Position numbers and translations under genes: made by a program. Of a stretch of DNA of 64,000 nt, positions 39,390-49,708 are shown in pieces; position 1 is the first letter of the stretch, and each line of letters starts with the position of its first letter. The notes beneath the pieces were generated by a model. The model was not told where the DNA came from and made no database searches. It worked only from the letters and a program-made list of their open reading frames with translations. Origin of the DNA: Marinomonas profundimaris (GTDB taxonomy: Bacteria > Pseudomonadota > Gammaproteobacteria > Pseudomonadales > Marinomonadaceae); contig NZ_AYOZ01000062.1 in the NCBI RefSeq assembly GCF_000508165.1, positions 1 through 64,000 on the forward strand, in the 5' to 3' direction.

Positions 39390-40600
39390 TAAGCCACTCC
39401 TCGAATCGCAATGCGGTTCGTTAATGGCGTCTTAAAGAAGTTTTTGACCACCTCATATTTTGTACTACGCTGCACCGCGTTTAGGCCTGCTGCTTGGATG
39501 TTCGCAACCATGTCTTCTGGGAACACTTCTTGCCCGTGGGTTGCGCCCGCCGCACGCGAAATGCTTTCGTTCATTAAGGTGCCGCCCAAGTCATTCGCGC
39601 CAGAACGCAACATTTTGGTCGCCACGTCAGGGCCCATTTTTACCCAAGACGCTTGGATATTATCAATATGACCTTGCAACATAAGACGCGCAATCGCGTG
39701 CATTTTGAAATGCTCGTCTTGCGTTGGACCAGGGCGAACGGTGTCTGGATTGTCGTTATACAAACGGGTTTCGTAGTGGATAAAACCCAGCGGCACAAAC
39801 TCGGTAAAGCCGCCCGTTTCTTTTTGAATATCACGCAATAATTTGAGGTGATTTGCCCAGTGAATCGGCTGATCCACGTGACCGTACATAATGGTGGACG
39901 TTGTCGGTACGCCGACAGAGTGCGCGGCTTTGATGATGCGAACCCATTCTTCTGTGGTGAGCTTATTCTTGGTTAATTGCTTACGCACTTCGGTGTCCAG
40001 AATCTCCGCCGCCGTGCCCGGCATTGACCCCAAACCTAGTGCTTTTAATTCGGTCAAAAACACCTCTGGCTCAAGGCGGCCTTTCTTGCAGCCATACCAA
40101 ATTTCAAAAGGCGAAAAGGCGTGAATGTGAATCTCTGGCACGCGTTTTTTCACTGCAACAATCAAATCACGGTAATAATCTGGGCCAATGTCTGGGTGCA
40201 ATCCACCTTGAATACACACTTCCGTCGCGCCGCGCGCCCACGCCTCTTCGGCTCGGTCTGCAACTTGCTCAACGGTTAAAAATTCTGCGTCTTCATCGCC
40301 TTTTTCTTTGGCGAAATTGCAAAAGCGGCAACCCATATAACACACATTGGTGAAGTTGATGTTTCGCGTAATCACAAAGGTTCCCGTATCGCCAACGCGC
40401 TTTTCACGCACTTTGTCAGCGGTGTCTAATACGGCTTGAGCTTCTGCGCCTTGGGTGGCAAACAACACACACGCGTCTTCTACGTTTAACTCTTCGCCCA
40501 ACAGCGTTTTTTCTAAAATCGTTCGAACGGGCAAACTAATTTGTTCGCTCATCATGACTGGATAGACAGATTTTTCTGAGGTTTGATTTGATACATTCAT
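39389..40600 (-). CDS. cofH: CofH, 4-hydroxyphenyl transferase (Fo synthase subunit 2)
   Basis: Radical SAM enzyme that joins a tyrosine-derived fragment to 5-amino-6-ribitylaminouracil, the first half of Fo synthesis. 403 residues. Cluster motif CYMGCRFC (Cys 87, 91, 94), then GGLHPDIGPDYYRDL, HIHAFSPFEI and MYGHVDQPIHWANHL. CofG and CofH are separate proteins here, as in archaea and cyanobacteria, not fused as in actinobacterial FbiC. GGGAGA lies 6 bases before the ATG; 4-base overlap with cofG. Confidence 0.95.
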   Translation of the reverse strand: MNVSNQTSEKSVYPVMMSEQISLPVRTILEKTLLGEELNVEDACVLFATQGAEAQAVLDTADKVREKRVGDTGTFVITRNINFTNVCYMGCRFCNFAKEKGDEDAEFLTVEQVADRAEEAWARGATEVCIQGGLHPDIGPDYYRDLIVAVKKRVPEIHIHAFSPFEIWYGCKKGRLEPEVFLTELKALGLGSMPGTAAEILDTEVRKQLTKNKLTTEEWVRIIKAAHSVGVPTTSTIMYGHVDQPIHWANHLKLLRDIQKETGGFTEFVPLGFIHYETRLYNDNPDTVRPGPTQDEHFKMHAIARLMLQGHIDNIQASWVKMGPDVATKMLRSGANDLGGTLMNESISRAAGATHGQEVFPEDMVANIQAAGLNAVQRSTKYEVVKNFFKTPLTNRIAIRGVA

Positions 40601-41736
40601 GCGATGTCTCCCTGTAACTGACGGCTAGCGTGCGCAGCTCGGCTCACCAGTGCTGCGACGCGTTGCGTTAAATTAGGCGTTAGATATTTGTGATCTTGAT
40701 GCTGGAAACGATCGTAAATGGTCAATCGTTCTGCCAAGGAATAACCCAACCCGTTGCACGCTTGCGCCACACTGCTGATCTGCGGCCATGCTCTTTCTGG
40801 GTTAATAAAATCTTTGGTCAAAGGGGAAATACCACCCCAATCGTTAATGCCCGCGTTGATGTAACTGCCGTATTCGACTTCTAAATTGGGCGGCGCTTGA
40901 ATACTGATGTCATCCGGCAAGATCAAACGTGCCACGGCGATGGTGCGTTTCATGTCGTCTAAGTCCGGTTCTTGGCAACCTGCCATGGCGGTGCCTACTT
41001 TGGCGCGGAAATTTTGAATAATGACCTCTTGAATGTGACCGTAAGCCAGATGGCGATCACGAATCGCGATCAAGCTCAGCACTCGTTCTTCCCAGCTTTC
41101 ACCGATGCCAATCAAAATCCCCGTGGTGAACGCAATGTCTAAACGACCCGCTTGCTCTATGGTGTCGAGTCGGCGTTTTGGTGTTTTGTCTGGGCAGGCG
41201 TAATGGGCTTGGCCTTGTTTGAGTAATTCGTTAGAGACGTTTTCCAGCATCATTCCCATGCTGGCGGCGACCGGTTTGAGCCGCTTCAATTCATCAAATG
41301 ACAGCGCTCCCGCATTGACGTGCGGCAACAATGTGGTGTGTGTTAAGACGCTTTCACACTGATCGTGCAGATAATCTAAAGTGTTGTCATAACCTAATGC
41401 GGCCAACAAATCCCGCGCTTTCTGATGTCGTTCTTCGGGTCGTTCGCCCAAACTGAACAAGGCCTCTTTGCAATCGAGCGCAGCGCCTTCGTGTGCTGTT
41501 TTTAGCACTTGTTGCGGCGTCATGACATTCGAATGAGGCGAGTCCGGCGACTGCACAAAAGTGCAATACCCACAGGAATCCCGACACATATTGGTCAGTG
41601 GAATAAAGACTTTTTTTGAATAGGTAAGCTGCTTTCCCCACGCGTTGTCGCGCGCTTTCGCCGCTTGTTGGCAGAGTGCATATAAATCTGGCCCTGTGGC
41701 AAATTCATAGGATATGGCTTCAGAAACAGAGATCAT
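40597..41736 (-). CDS. cofG: CofG, 7,8-didemethyl-8-hydroxy-5-deazariboflavin synthase (Fo synthase subunit 1)
   Basis: Radical SAM enzyme that closes the deazaflavin ring of Fo. 379 residues from the ATG at 41736, preceded by GGAG at 5 bases; an ATG five codons upstream lacks this. Cluster motif CRDSCGYC, followed by FVQSPDSPHSNVMTP, ALFSLGERPEE, GMMLENVS and NFRAKVGTAM. First gene of the cof operon; a RutR-like operator lies about 47 bases upstream. Confidence 0.95.
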   Translation of the reverse strand: MISVSEAISYEFATGPDLYALCQQAAKARDNAWGKQLTYSKKVFIPLTNMCRDSCGYCTFVQSPDSPHSNVMTPQQVLKTAHEGAALDCKEALFSLGERPEERHQKARDLLAALGYDNTLDYLHDQCESVLTHTTLLPHVNAGALSFDELKRLKPVAASMGMMLENVSNELLKQGQAHYACPDKTPKRRLDTIEQAGRLDIAFTTGILIGIGESWEERVLSLIAIRDRHLAYGHIQEVIIQNFRAKVGTAMAGCQEPDLDDMKRTIAVARLILPDDISIQAPPNLEVEYGSYINAGINDWGGISPLTKDFINPERAWPQISSVAQACNGLGYSLAERLTIYDRFQHQDHKYLTPNLTQRVAALVSRAAHASRQLQGDIA

Positions 41737-41782
41737 ATTCACTCCACACATTAGGGATTAATAAAGACGAACAATTAACTTT

Positions 41783-41798
41783 TTTACCATTTGGTATA
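41783..41798. promoter_or_regulatory. RutR-type operator before the cof operon
   Basis: TTTACCATTTGGTATA: arms TACCA and TGGTA around TT, similar to the RutR box TTGACCAnnTGGTCAA (core ACCAnnTGGT intact). 47 bases before the cofG start. Confidence 0.65.
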
Positions 41799-41836
41799 AA
41801 AATTAATAGCAGTCATTAACGTGGGAGTAAATTGTT

Positions 41837-41916
41837 TTTTTTAGTTCACGGTGCGCACTAAAAAATAACACGATAATTAAAGCTGACTTAACTAAATAGT
41901 TAACTAACGCGTTAAG
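41837..41916. promoter_or_regulatory. Palindrome cluster in the rutR-cofG gap
   Basis: TTTTTTAGT/ACTAAAAAA (41837-41845 with 41857-41865) and TTAACT-AAAT-AGTTAA (41888-41903), followed by a further TTAAC...GTTAA pair. Neither has the form of a minus-strand terminator. They may be binding sites for a second regulator of the cof promoter. Confidence 0.35.
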
Positions 41917-42014
41917 ACTATGAATAAATAGATTTTTTTAATCTTTTATTCTCTTTATATTGGTTATTTTTTAATACGTTTTGAATAGTAATCAGAGAAG
42001 AATTTATTTAAAAA

Positions 42015-42656
42015 TTATTTTTTGGCACCAAGAGCGCGCACAACAAATTCCGTCACGGCGTTTTCAGCACGCTCAAAATCCGCTTGATCTAACGTTTTCT
42101 TATCCAATAGCACTTCCATTTGAATGGAAAAATCCGCGTAGGTTTGTGTCGCAGCCCATATGGTGAAAAACAGATGCTCTGGGTCGATATCTTCAATTAA
42201 CCCCTTATTTATCCACGACTTAACGACAGCCACGTCACGATCAAATTGAGGTTTCAGATGGCTAATAAGGTAATCCTTTAACACCGGCGCGCCACTGATG
42301 ATTTCATGCGCGAATACCTTTGAACCATTGGGATACAGGCGAGAAAGTTGCATTTTTTCACGCACATAATGACGAATCACCGTTTCTGGCGTGGCACCAT
42401 CGCTTTCGAGTAAAGACAGTTTTTCTATCCAAATATCGAGAATTTCTTTCAACACTCGTTTGTAAAGTAAGTCTTTGTTTGGAAAGTAATAAATTAGATT
42501 TTGTTTGGATATTTTGGCGATCTCGGCGATGCGTTCCATTGACGCACCACTAAAGCCTTTCGCGGCAAATATAATCTCTGCTGAGCGCAATATGCGGGAT
42601 TCCAATACTTCCCTATTAACGGATTGCTTAGTACGTCTTGTTCTTTGCTCAGCCAA
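42015..42656 (-). CDS. rutR: TetR-family regulator, RutR-like
   Basis: 213 residues: N-terminal helix-turn-helix (GFSGASMERIAEIAKISKQNLIYYFPNKDLLY) split over helices 2-3, and a ligand domain with the features of RutR, the uracil/thymine-sensing repressor: LDIWIEKLS, EIISGAPVLKDYLISHL, FTIWAATQTYADF. It lies between the pyd genes (divergent) and the cof operon (same strand), and RutR-like palindromes sit before both. Predicted: represses both, released or switched by pyrimidines. Confidence 0.85.
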   Translation of the reverse strand: MAEQRTRRTKQSVNREVLESRILRSAEIIFAAKGFSGASMERIAEIAKISKQNLIYYFPNKDLLYKRVLKEILDIWIEKLSLLESDGATPETVIRHYVREKMQLSRLYPNGSKVFAHEIISGAPVLKDYLISHLKPQFDRDVAVVKSWINKGLIEDIDPEHLFFTIWAATQTYADFSIQMEVLLDKKTLDQADFERAENAVTEFVVRALGAKK

Positions 42657-42919
42657 ACTGCATGCCTACCCTGTTGAATGGTTCTAAAAGTTAACCCACT
42701 GTTTTTACTTGGTTTTGAGTTTTTATTAGACGCTAAAATAACATAAGAACAATTCTCAAACGAGCTTAATCAAAACAATTAATGAAAAGTTGGCCTACTT
42801 ATTGCTGACCAAAAAGACAGAATTCATATATTTTCAAAAACAACTCATGGCAAAACATTAAATAACGGCATCCTATTTTTAATGAATAGACAAATGTTTG
42901 ACTTCTTACGAAAAAAGGT

Positions 42920-42935
42920 TTTACCTTTTGGTCAA
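42920..42935. promoter_or_regulatory. RutR-type operator before the pyd genes
   Basis: TTTACCTTTTGGTCAA differs from TTGACCAnnTGGTCAA at two positions; the right arm TGGTCAA is exact. It lies in the 392-base gap 42657-43048 between the regulator and the amidohydrolase gene. A weaker half site CTGACCA is at 42805. Nothing else codes in this gap. Confidence 0.7.
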
Positions 42936-43008
42936 TATTTATTCAAAATAAAAATACGTTAGCAAATATTTATTTCAATTTGATAACTGCCTATTTCGAT
43001 AAAGATAT

Positions 43009-43037
43009 AAGTAATTTCAAAGAGATATAAATTACTT
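43009..43037 (+). promoter_or_regulatory. Hairpin next to the ribosome-binding site of the amidohydrolase gene
   Basis: AAGTAATTT pairs exactly with AAATTACTT (11-base loop) and ends one base before AGGAGA, the ribosome-binding site of the gene at 43049. It could limit translation or mark a protein site. Confidence 0.45.
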
Positions 43038-43048
43038 AGGAGAGAGTT

Positions 43049-44332
43049 ATGCAAGATCTTCGTATCAACGAGCAACGCCTTTGGGACACCTTAATGGAAA
43101 TGGGGGAGATTGGCGGCACAGAAAAAGGCGGTTGTAATCGCCTAGCGGGAACGGATTTAGACAAACAAGCTCGTGACCTTTTTGTGGCTTGGTGTGAAGC
43201 CTGCGGCTGCACCGTTGACGTCGATAAGATTGGCAACATCTTTGCTCGCCGCCCAGGGAAATACAACGATTTACCCGCGGTCGGAACAGGAAGTCATTTA
43301 GACACCCAACCCACAGGCGGTAAGTTCGACGGTGTTTTTGGTGTGCTCTCTGGTGTCGAAGTGCTGCGAACGATTCATGAAAACAACATTGAAACCCCAA
43401 CAGCGATGGAATTTTCGGTCTGGACCAACGAAGAAGGTTCGCGCTTTCAACCTGCGATGCAAGGTTCCGGCACCTATGTTGGTCGTTTTGACCTTGAAAC
43501 CGAATTAAACAAAACCGATGTAAATGGCATTCGCCTTGGCGACGAGCTAGAGCGCATCGGATATTTAGGCGATATGGAACTCGGTAGCCGTAATATGGGC
43601 GCCTTTTTTGAAGCGCACATCGAGCAAGGCCCGATTTTGGAAGATGAAGAAAAAGCCATTGGCATCGTTCGATTAGGCCAAGGCATTCGCTGGTACAACG
43701 TCGAAGTGGTTGGTCGCCCTTCTCATTCTGGCACCACGCCCATGCATTTGCGCAAAGATGCCATGTTGACGGCCGCGGCGATTGTCAGCGAAATGAATGC
43801 CATCGCGCTTCGTCATGAAAATGGTTTAGGCACGGTCGGCTTTATGCAGGTCTGGCCGAATTCGCGAAATACAATTCCCGGCAATGTAAAGTTCAGCGCC
43901 GACCTTCGAAACCCTCGCCCCGATGTTTTATTAAAAATGCACGAAGAGCTCATCGCTTATTGTGAGAAAATCGCTGAAGAACACGGTTTAGACGTTAATC
44001 TTGATCCTTTCTGGTATTTCGCCCCGGTGGAATTTAATGCCTCCGACGATGTAAAAGCCGCCACCGAAAAGCTCGGTTACAGCCACATGGACATCTACGC
44101 TGGCGCAGGCCACGATGCGTGTTACATGGCAGATCTCGTGCCAACCGGAATGATCTTTACGCCTTGTCTAAATGGCATTAGTCATAACGAAGCCGAATAC
44201 AGTTCGCCTGAAGAATGCGCCGCCGGCGCCAATGTTCTGCTGCATACTATGCTAGAAGCCAGCGAACGCATTGCCAAAGAGCATCAACAACATTCGAACA
44301 AGAGAAGAAAAAACGCGGGCTGTGAGTTCTAA
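43049..44332 (+). CDS. pydC: M20-type N-carbamoyl hydrolase (beta-ureidopropionase / PydC type)
   Basis: 427 residues, a two-metal amidohydrolase of the hydantoinase/carbamoylase branch. Seen: GSHLDTQPTGGKFDGVFGV (His and bridging Asp), WTNEEGSRF, EAHIEQGPIL, the SHSGTTPM loop of the dimerisation domain and GAGHDACYMA. Family members cleave N-carbamoyl-beta-alanine, N-carbamoyl-L-amino acids or allantoate. Together with dihydropyrimidinase and a RutR-like regulator, N-carbamoyl-beta-alanine is the most likely substrate. First of three co-directional genes. Confidence 0.88.
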   Translation: MQDLRINEQRLWDTLMEMGEIGGTEKGGCNRLAGTDLDKQARDLFVAWCEACGCTVDVDKIGNIFARRPGKYNDLPAVGTGSHLDTQPTGGKFDGVFGVLSGVEVLRTIHENNIETPTAMEFSVWTNEEGSRFQPAMQGSGTYVGRFDLETELNKTDVNGIRLGDELERIGYLGDMELGSRNMGAFFEAHIEQGPILEDEEKAIGIVRLGQGIRWYNVEVVGRPSHSGTTPMHLRKDAMLTAAAIVSEMNAIALRHENGLGTVGFMQVWPNSRNTIPGNVKFSADLRNPRPDVLLKMHEELIAYCEKIAEEHGLDVNLDPFWYFAPVEFNASDDVKAATEKLGYSHMDIYAGAGHDACYMADLVPTGMIFTPCLNGISHNEAEYSSPEECAAGANVLLHTMLEASERIAKEHQQHSNKRRKNAGCEF

Positions 44333-44389
44333 GCAGTTCAACTTAATAAAGACGTCTACAACAGCTAACAAATAGAAGAGGTGGCAACC

Positions 44390-45874
44390 ATGTCCAGCAA
44401 GTCAGTGAAGCAGGGTGAGTTTTATGAATTGGAAGTCGACAACGATCTCCAACAAAGTTCAGCGTATAACGACGATTTAGCACCAACCAAAATCAAAGAC
44501 CGTACATGGAGCAAGTGGAACATCGCGGCGCTATGGATTGGTATGTCTATTTGTGTACCAACCTATACGCTGGGCGGAGTGCTCACCGCGTATTTTGGGT
44601 TATCCGTCATGGAAGCCTTGTTTACCATATTGATTGCTAACGTTATTTTGCTGGTTCCTCTTACTTTAAACGCCTATCCAGGCACAAAGTTCGGCATTCC
44701 CTTTCCTGTGCTATTGCGTTCGTCGTTCGGCATGGTGGGTTCCAATATTCCCTGTTTGATTCGTGCCTTGGTGGCTTGTGGTTGGTTCGGTATTCAAACC
44801 ATGTTTGGTGGTTTGGCGATTCACTTATTGTTGTCCGCCGTCTCCGATGGTTGGGCGAGTTTAGGCGGCGTTGGCGAAGTGATTGGCTTCTTTATTTTCT
44901 GGGCGCTCAACATGTACGTGGTGATTCGCGGGGCGGAATCCATTAAATGGCTGGAAACCTTGTCTGCGCCTTTGTTGCTTATCGTGGCGATTGGCTTGAT
45001 GTTTTGGGCCGGCGGTAAAGTGTCGTTTACGGAGATTTTAGCCACGCCTGCAAATCGCCCTGAAGACGCAGGTTTCATGGGGTATTTTCTGGGTGGCCTA
45101 ACGGCAATGGTCGGTTTCTGGGCAACCTTGTCGTTGAACATCCCTGACTTTAGCCGCTATGCAAAATCACAAAAGGATCAAATCGTTGGTCAAATCATTG
45201 GCTTGCCAGCGACCATGTTTTTCTTTGCAGCGCTGGGTGTGGTGTTAACGGCCGCATCAACCACCTTGGTGGGCGAAACGATTTCTGACCCAATTTCTTT
45301 GATCGGAAAAATCGACAGCCCAGTTTGGGTCGCCATTGCCATGGTGTTGATCATCATCGCCACGCTGTCGACCAATACCGCAGCAAACGTGGTTTCTCCT
45401 ACTAATGACTTTCAAAATATCGCACCGAAACTGATCAATCATACTCGTGGCGCGCTGCTTACCGGCTTGATTGGTATTCTGTTGATGGGTTGGGAATTGC
45501 TCAAAAAAATGGGCATGTTGGAATCCGATGTGAGTGTGGAAAGCATGTATTCAAACTGGCTATTAGGCTACTCCAGCTTACTCGGCCCCATCGCTGGCAT
45601 CATGATCGTGGATTATTTCTTGATCAAACGTCAGCACTTGGACCTTGTCGCGCTGTACACGCCAAGCAGTTTGTACCCAGCATTCAACAGCGCTGGTCTT
45701 ATCGCCTTTGCTATTCCCGTGCTGATCACACTGGTTGCTCTGAATATGCCTGCTCTGGGTTGGTTCTACAGTTATGGCTGGTTCACCGGTGCATTTACTG
45801 GTGCGTTGGCCTATTTCATTCTAGCCAACATGCAATCGACGTCTGAAAACCAGGCCGACGCATTGCAGTCTTAA
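44390..45874 (+). CDS. NCS1 nucleobase/hydantoin permease
   Basis: 494 residues from the ATG at 44390 (AGAAGAGG 8 bases upstream; the GTG at 44381 overlaps that site). About 12 membrane helices; opening RTWSKWNIAALWIGMSICVP and SFGMVGSNIPCLIRALVACG are typical NCS1. Substrates in the family are uracil, cytosine, hydantoins, allantoin and thiamine; the neighbours favour uracil/thymine. It supplies the substrate for the cluster. Confidence 0.9.
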   Translation: MSSKSVKQGEFYELEVDNDLQQSSAYNDDLAPTKIKDRTWSKWNIAALWIGMSICVPTYTLGGVLTAYFGLSVMEALFTILIANVILLVPLTLNAYPGTKFGIPFPVLLRSSFGMVGSNIPCLIRALVACGWFGIQTMFGGLAIHLLLSAVSDGWASLGGVGEVIGFFIFWALNMYVVIRGAESIKWLETLSAPLLLIVAIGLMFWAGGKVSFTEILATPANRPEDAGFMGYFLGGLTAMVGFWATLSLNIPDFSRYAKSQKDQIVGQIIGLPATMFFFAALGVVLTAASTTLVGETISDPISLIGKIDSPVWVAIAMVLIIIATLSTNTAANVVSPTNDFQNIAPKLINHTRGALLTGLIGILLMGWELLKKMGMLESDVSVESMYSNWLLGYSSLLGPIAGIMIVDYFLIKRQHLDLVALYTPSSLYPAFNSAGLIAFAIPVLITLVALNMPALGWFYSYGWFTGAFTGALAYFILANMQSTSENQADALQS

Positions 45875-45924
45875 TTCTATTCCGTTTTGTGGGCGGTGCT
45901 TTCGAGCATCGTCGGCATTTTTAA

Positions 45925-47430
<1,506 letters not shown>

Positions 47431-47444
47431 AAATAAGCAAAAAC

Positions 47445-47488
47445 AACCCCATCCTAGCCTTCCCCTTGAAAGACAAAAGGGGAAGGAA
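47445..47488 (+). repeat. Dispersed palindromic repeat, copy C
   Basis: AACCCCATCCTAGCC, CCCCTTGAAAG and GGGGAAGGAA, starting 15 bases after the dihydropyrimidinase stop. Same orientation as copy B on the other side of the F420/pyrimidine block. It is followed by AACAACCTAAG and a GTTATTCG..CGATGAG segment also seen beside copy B. Confidence 0.8.
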
Positions 47489-47547
47489 CCGAGACGCATC
47501 ATCAACAACCTAAGCGTTATTCGACCGATGAGATCTAAACGTATCCG

Positions 47548-48030
47548 TTATAAAACAAATTCGACCAAGGCTTGCAATACGACGAACGACATTAATCCCG
47601 CTAAAATATCGTCAAACATAATGCCGAAACCGCCGTGGACGTGTTTGTCCACCCACGAAATTGGCCACGGTTTCAAAATATCAAACAGACGAAACAGTAC
47701 AAAGCCTAATACGATGTAAAACCAACCTGCAGGTGCTAGAAACATGGTGATCCAAAAGCCCACAAACTCATCCCAAACGATGCCAGAATGGTCGTGAACG
47801 CCTAAATCTTTCGAGGTTTTACCACAAAGATAAATCCCCACCAACGAAGTAACCACCAGCACGGCAAGGTACGCCATGGTGCTTAAATCTTGTAAAAGCC
47901 AGATGAATATTGGCACCGCCGCCAAGGTACCAAACGTACCCGGCGCTTTGGGTGCCGCGCCAGAACCAAGGCCAAACGCCAGAAAATGTATCGGATTACG
48001 CCATACTGACGCGGGGGCAGAATTTGCCAT
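47548..48030 (-). CDS. pgpA: Phosphatidylglycerophosphatase A
   Basis: Dephosphorylates phosphatidylglycerophosphate in the inner membrane. 160 residues. Seen: FGLGSGAAPKAPGTFGTLAA, the metal-binding IVWDEFVGFWITM and DDILAGLMS, with membrane helices between. 31 bases after thiL on the same strand, the usual pair. Confidence 0.95.
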   Translation of the reverse strand: MANSAPASVWRNPIHFLAFGLGSGAAPKAPGTFGTLAAVPIFIWLLQDLSTMAYLAVLVVTSLVGIYLCGKTSKDLGVHDHSGIVWDEFVGFWITMFLAPAGWFYIVLGFVLFRLFDILKPWPISWVDKHVHGGFGIMFDDILAGLMSFVVLQALVEFVL

Positions 48031-48061
48031 GAAATCATTACCTATTCGTTAAATTTAAAAA

Positions 48062-49015
48062 TTAGAAGTGTTGCCAACCGGTTATTTCACCATGATAACC
48101 TTGGATACTAAACCCTTCCGCGACAATCTCGCCGACCTTAGTGCAAGGCAAACCCAGAGTTTGCGTAATCAGTGCGATTTCACCCGCTTGTTCTTTTGGT
48201 GCGGTAAAACACAATTCGTAATCATCGCCGCCCGTTAACGCTAACGTGACAGCGGATTCTGGCTGCCATTGTTTTAACTCGGCAGAAATAGGCAGACTCG
48301 CTGCATCAATGACGGCGCCAACGTCCGAGGCTTTCAGTATATGCTGGATATCTTGAGCAAGACCATCGGAAATGTCCATCATCGCGTGTGCAACTCGCTT
48401 GAGCGCCATGCCGACAATCAGCCTCGATTTTGGTCGCCAATAGCGATCGTAAAAATAATCAAACCGCTCGCTCGACACTTGTAATTCACCGGTCACAATC
48501 GGCACCGCAGCGGCCGCGTCGCCCAGTAATCCGGTGACATAAATATCGTCGCCGACTTTTGCTGCACTGCGTTTCACCGCCAATTCAGGTTCCACATAAC
48601 CATGAACTTGTAGCGTAATGGTTAACGGGCCTTTGGTGGTATCGCCGCCAACCAAAGCCAATCCGATGGGCTCGGCCAGTTCCGCCATGCCTTGTGCTAA
48701 ACCAGCAAGCCATTGCGGATCGGACTCAGGAATCGTCAAACCTAAGGTAAAAAACGCGGGTTTCGCCCCCATCGCGGCCAAGTCACTGACGCACGTTGCG
48801 ACCGAGCGATAACCGATGTCTACTGGGTCGGCATCAAACGGAAAATGTCGACCCTCGACTAAGGTATCCATCGAGAATACTAAGCTTTGCCCTTGCGGCA
48901 CTTGCACCTGAGCGCAATCGTCACCGATGCCCAACAAAAGATCTCCACGCCCCTGTGTACTTGCCATCACAGACGCTTGGAAAATGTTTTGTATCAACTC
49001 GAATTCTTTCAACAC
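48062..49015 (-). CDS. thiL: Thiamine-monophosphate kinase
   Basis: Makes thiamine diphosphate from the monophosphate and ATP. 317 residues. Seen: LLGIGDDCAQV, FSMDTLVEGRHFPFD, SDLAAMGAKPAFFTLGL, VGGDTTKGPL and MDISDGLAQD, all typical of the AIRS-like fold. With pgpA downstream; nusB, normally directly before it, is separated by an inserted DUF6172 gene. Confidence 0.96.
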   Translation of the reverse strand: MLKEFELIQNIFQASVMASTQGRGDLLLGIGDDCAQVQVPQGQSLVFSMDTLVEGRHFPFDADPVDIGYRSVATCVSDLAAMGAKPAFFTLGLTIPESDPQWLAGLAQGMAELAEPIGLALVGGDTTKGPLTITLQVHGYVEPELAVKRSAAKVGDDIYVTGLLGDAAAAVPIVTGELQVSSERFDYFYDRYWRPKSRLIVGMALKRVAHAMMDISDGLAQDIQHILKASDVGAVIDAASLPISAELKQWQPESAVTLALTGGDDYELCFTAPKEQAGEIALITQTLGLPCTKVGEIVAEGFSIQGYHGEITGWQHF

Positions 49016-49103
49016 TCTGTCCTTTTATTGTCCCAGCGGGATGCATTCACCGCCAAAAATACTGACAAGAGGATACCGTATTGCAGGAAAGATGTCAGAA
49101 ACG

Positions 49104-49141
49104 AAACAGGGCAGATCGCTCATCGCAGACCTGCCCTGTTT
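49104..49141 (-). terminator. Terminator between the DUF6172 gene and thiL
   Basis: AAACAGGGCAG pairs with CTGCCCTGTTT over a 16-base loop. The following U-run is short on either strand, so efficiency is uncertain. Confidence 0.6.
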
Positions 49142-49171
49142 ATCAATATCAATTGGCGAATTAGCTGTTAA

Positions 49172-49468
49172 TTAATTCGCATCTGGACGCGGAGCACGTT
49201 TCTTTGGCGTTGGTACTACTTCAAGGTAAAAAGACTTCCAATGCTGGCTTTGCGCCGAGCTGATATTGGTATTAATGTCACCTTCGTGGATCACGCGTGC
49301 TTTTTCTGCCGTTTGGCCAAACTTACAGGTAAATCCCCAAAAATCAGCGCCTTCAGGCAACGCGTGTTTGCGCTCTTTTTTGATGTACTGCTTCACTTCG
49401 TTTTTCGCCGCTTCAATGATGCGCTGATAAGAAAGCTTGGGGTGAGATAGAGCAAACGTCTTTTTCAT
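49172..49468 (-). CDS. DUF6172 family small protein
   Basis: 98 residues from the ATG at 49468 (MKKTFALSHPK; AGGAT upstream); an upstream in-frame start adds eight residues. Basic, soluble, with the conserved pattern HPKxxxxRxxxxxKxEVKxYxKRER and LPEGADFWGFTCKFG. Function not known. It separates nusB from thiL and has its own terminators, so it is probably an insertion into the ancestral nusB-thiL operon. Confidence 0.75.
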   Translation of the reverse strand: MKKTFALSHPKLSYQRIIEAAKNEVKQYIKKERKHALPEGADFWGFTCKFGQTAEKARVIHEGDINTNISSAQSQHWKSFYLEVVPTPKKRAPRPDAN

Positions 49469-49620
49469 TATGATCCTAAAAATTTTGGGCAAGGCAGCGT
49501 AACAACCACCTCAATAGTGACATATGATAGCGGGTTAAGAATAAACCAGCCATCAATAAGAAAAATATTCCTAAACAAATCATTATTTTTAGGGTTAGCC
49601 AAGACGGTGTGTGAAGACAT

Positions 49621-49656
49621 AAAAAAGCCCCGTTATTAGCAAGTAATAACGAGGCT
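49621..49656 (-). terminator. Intrinsic terminator of nusB
   Basis: AGCCCCGTTATTA/TAATAACGAGGCT stem (one mismatch) with A6 on the plus strand, i.e. a U-run after the hairpin on the minus strand; 53 bases after nusB. Confidence 0.85.
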
Positions 49657-49708
49657 CTTAGGGATCTCTCAAAAACGCGTTAAACAGCGCTTAAATAATT
49701 GTCTGCAA

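Noticed and set aside
35172-41751. CRISPR, prophage or integron boundaries around the F420 block
   Set aside because: No repeats of CRISPR size, integrase, transposase or tRNA target was seen; only short palindromic repeats flank the block.
41837-41865. Terminator of the rutR-like gene
   Set aside because: The T-run precedes rather than follows the hairpin on the minus strand, so it lacks the form of an intrinsic terminator.
41761-43048. Riboswitch before cofG or pydC
   Set aside because: The gaps hold short palindromes but no structure resembling a known riboswitch class.
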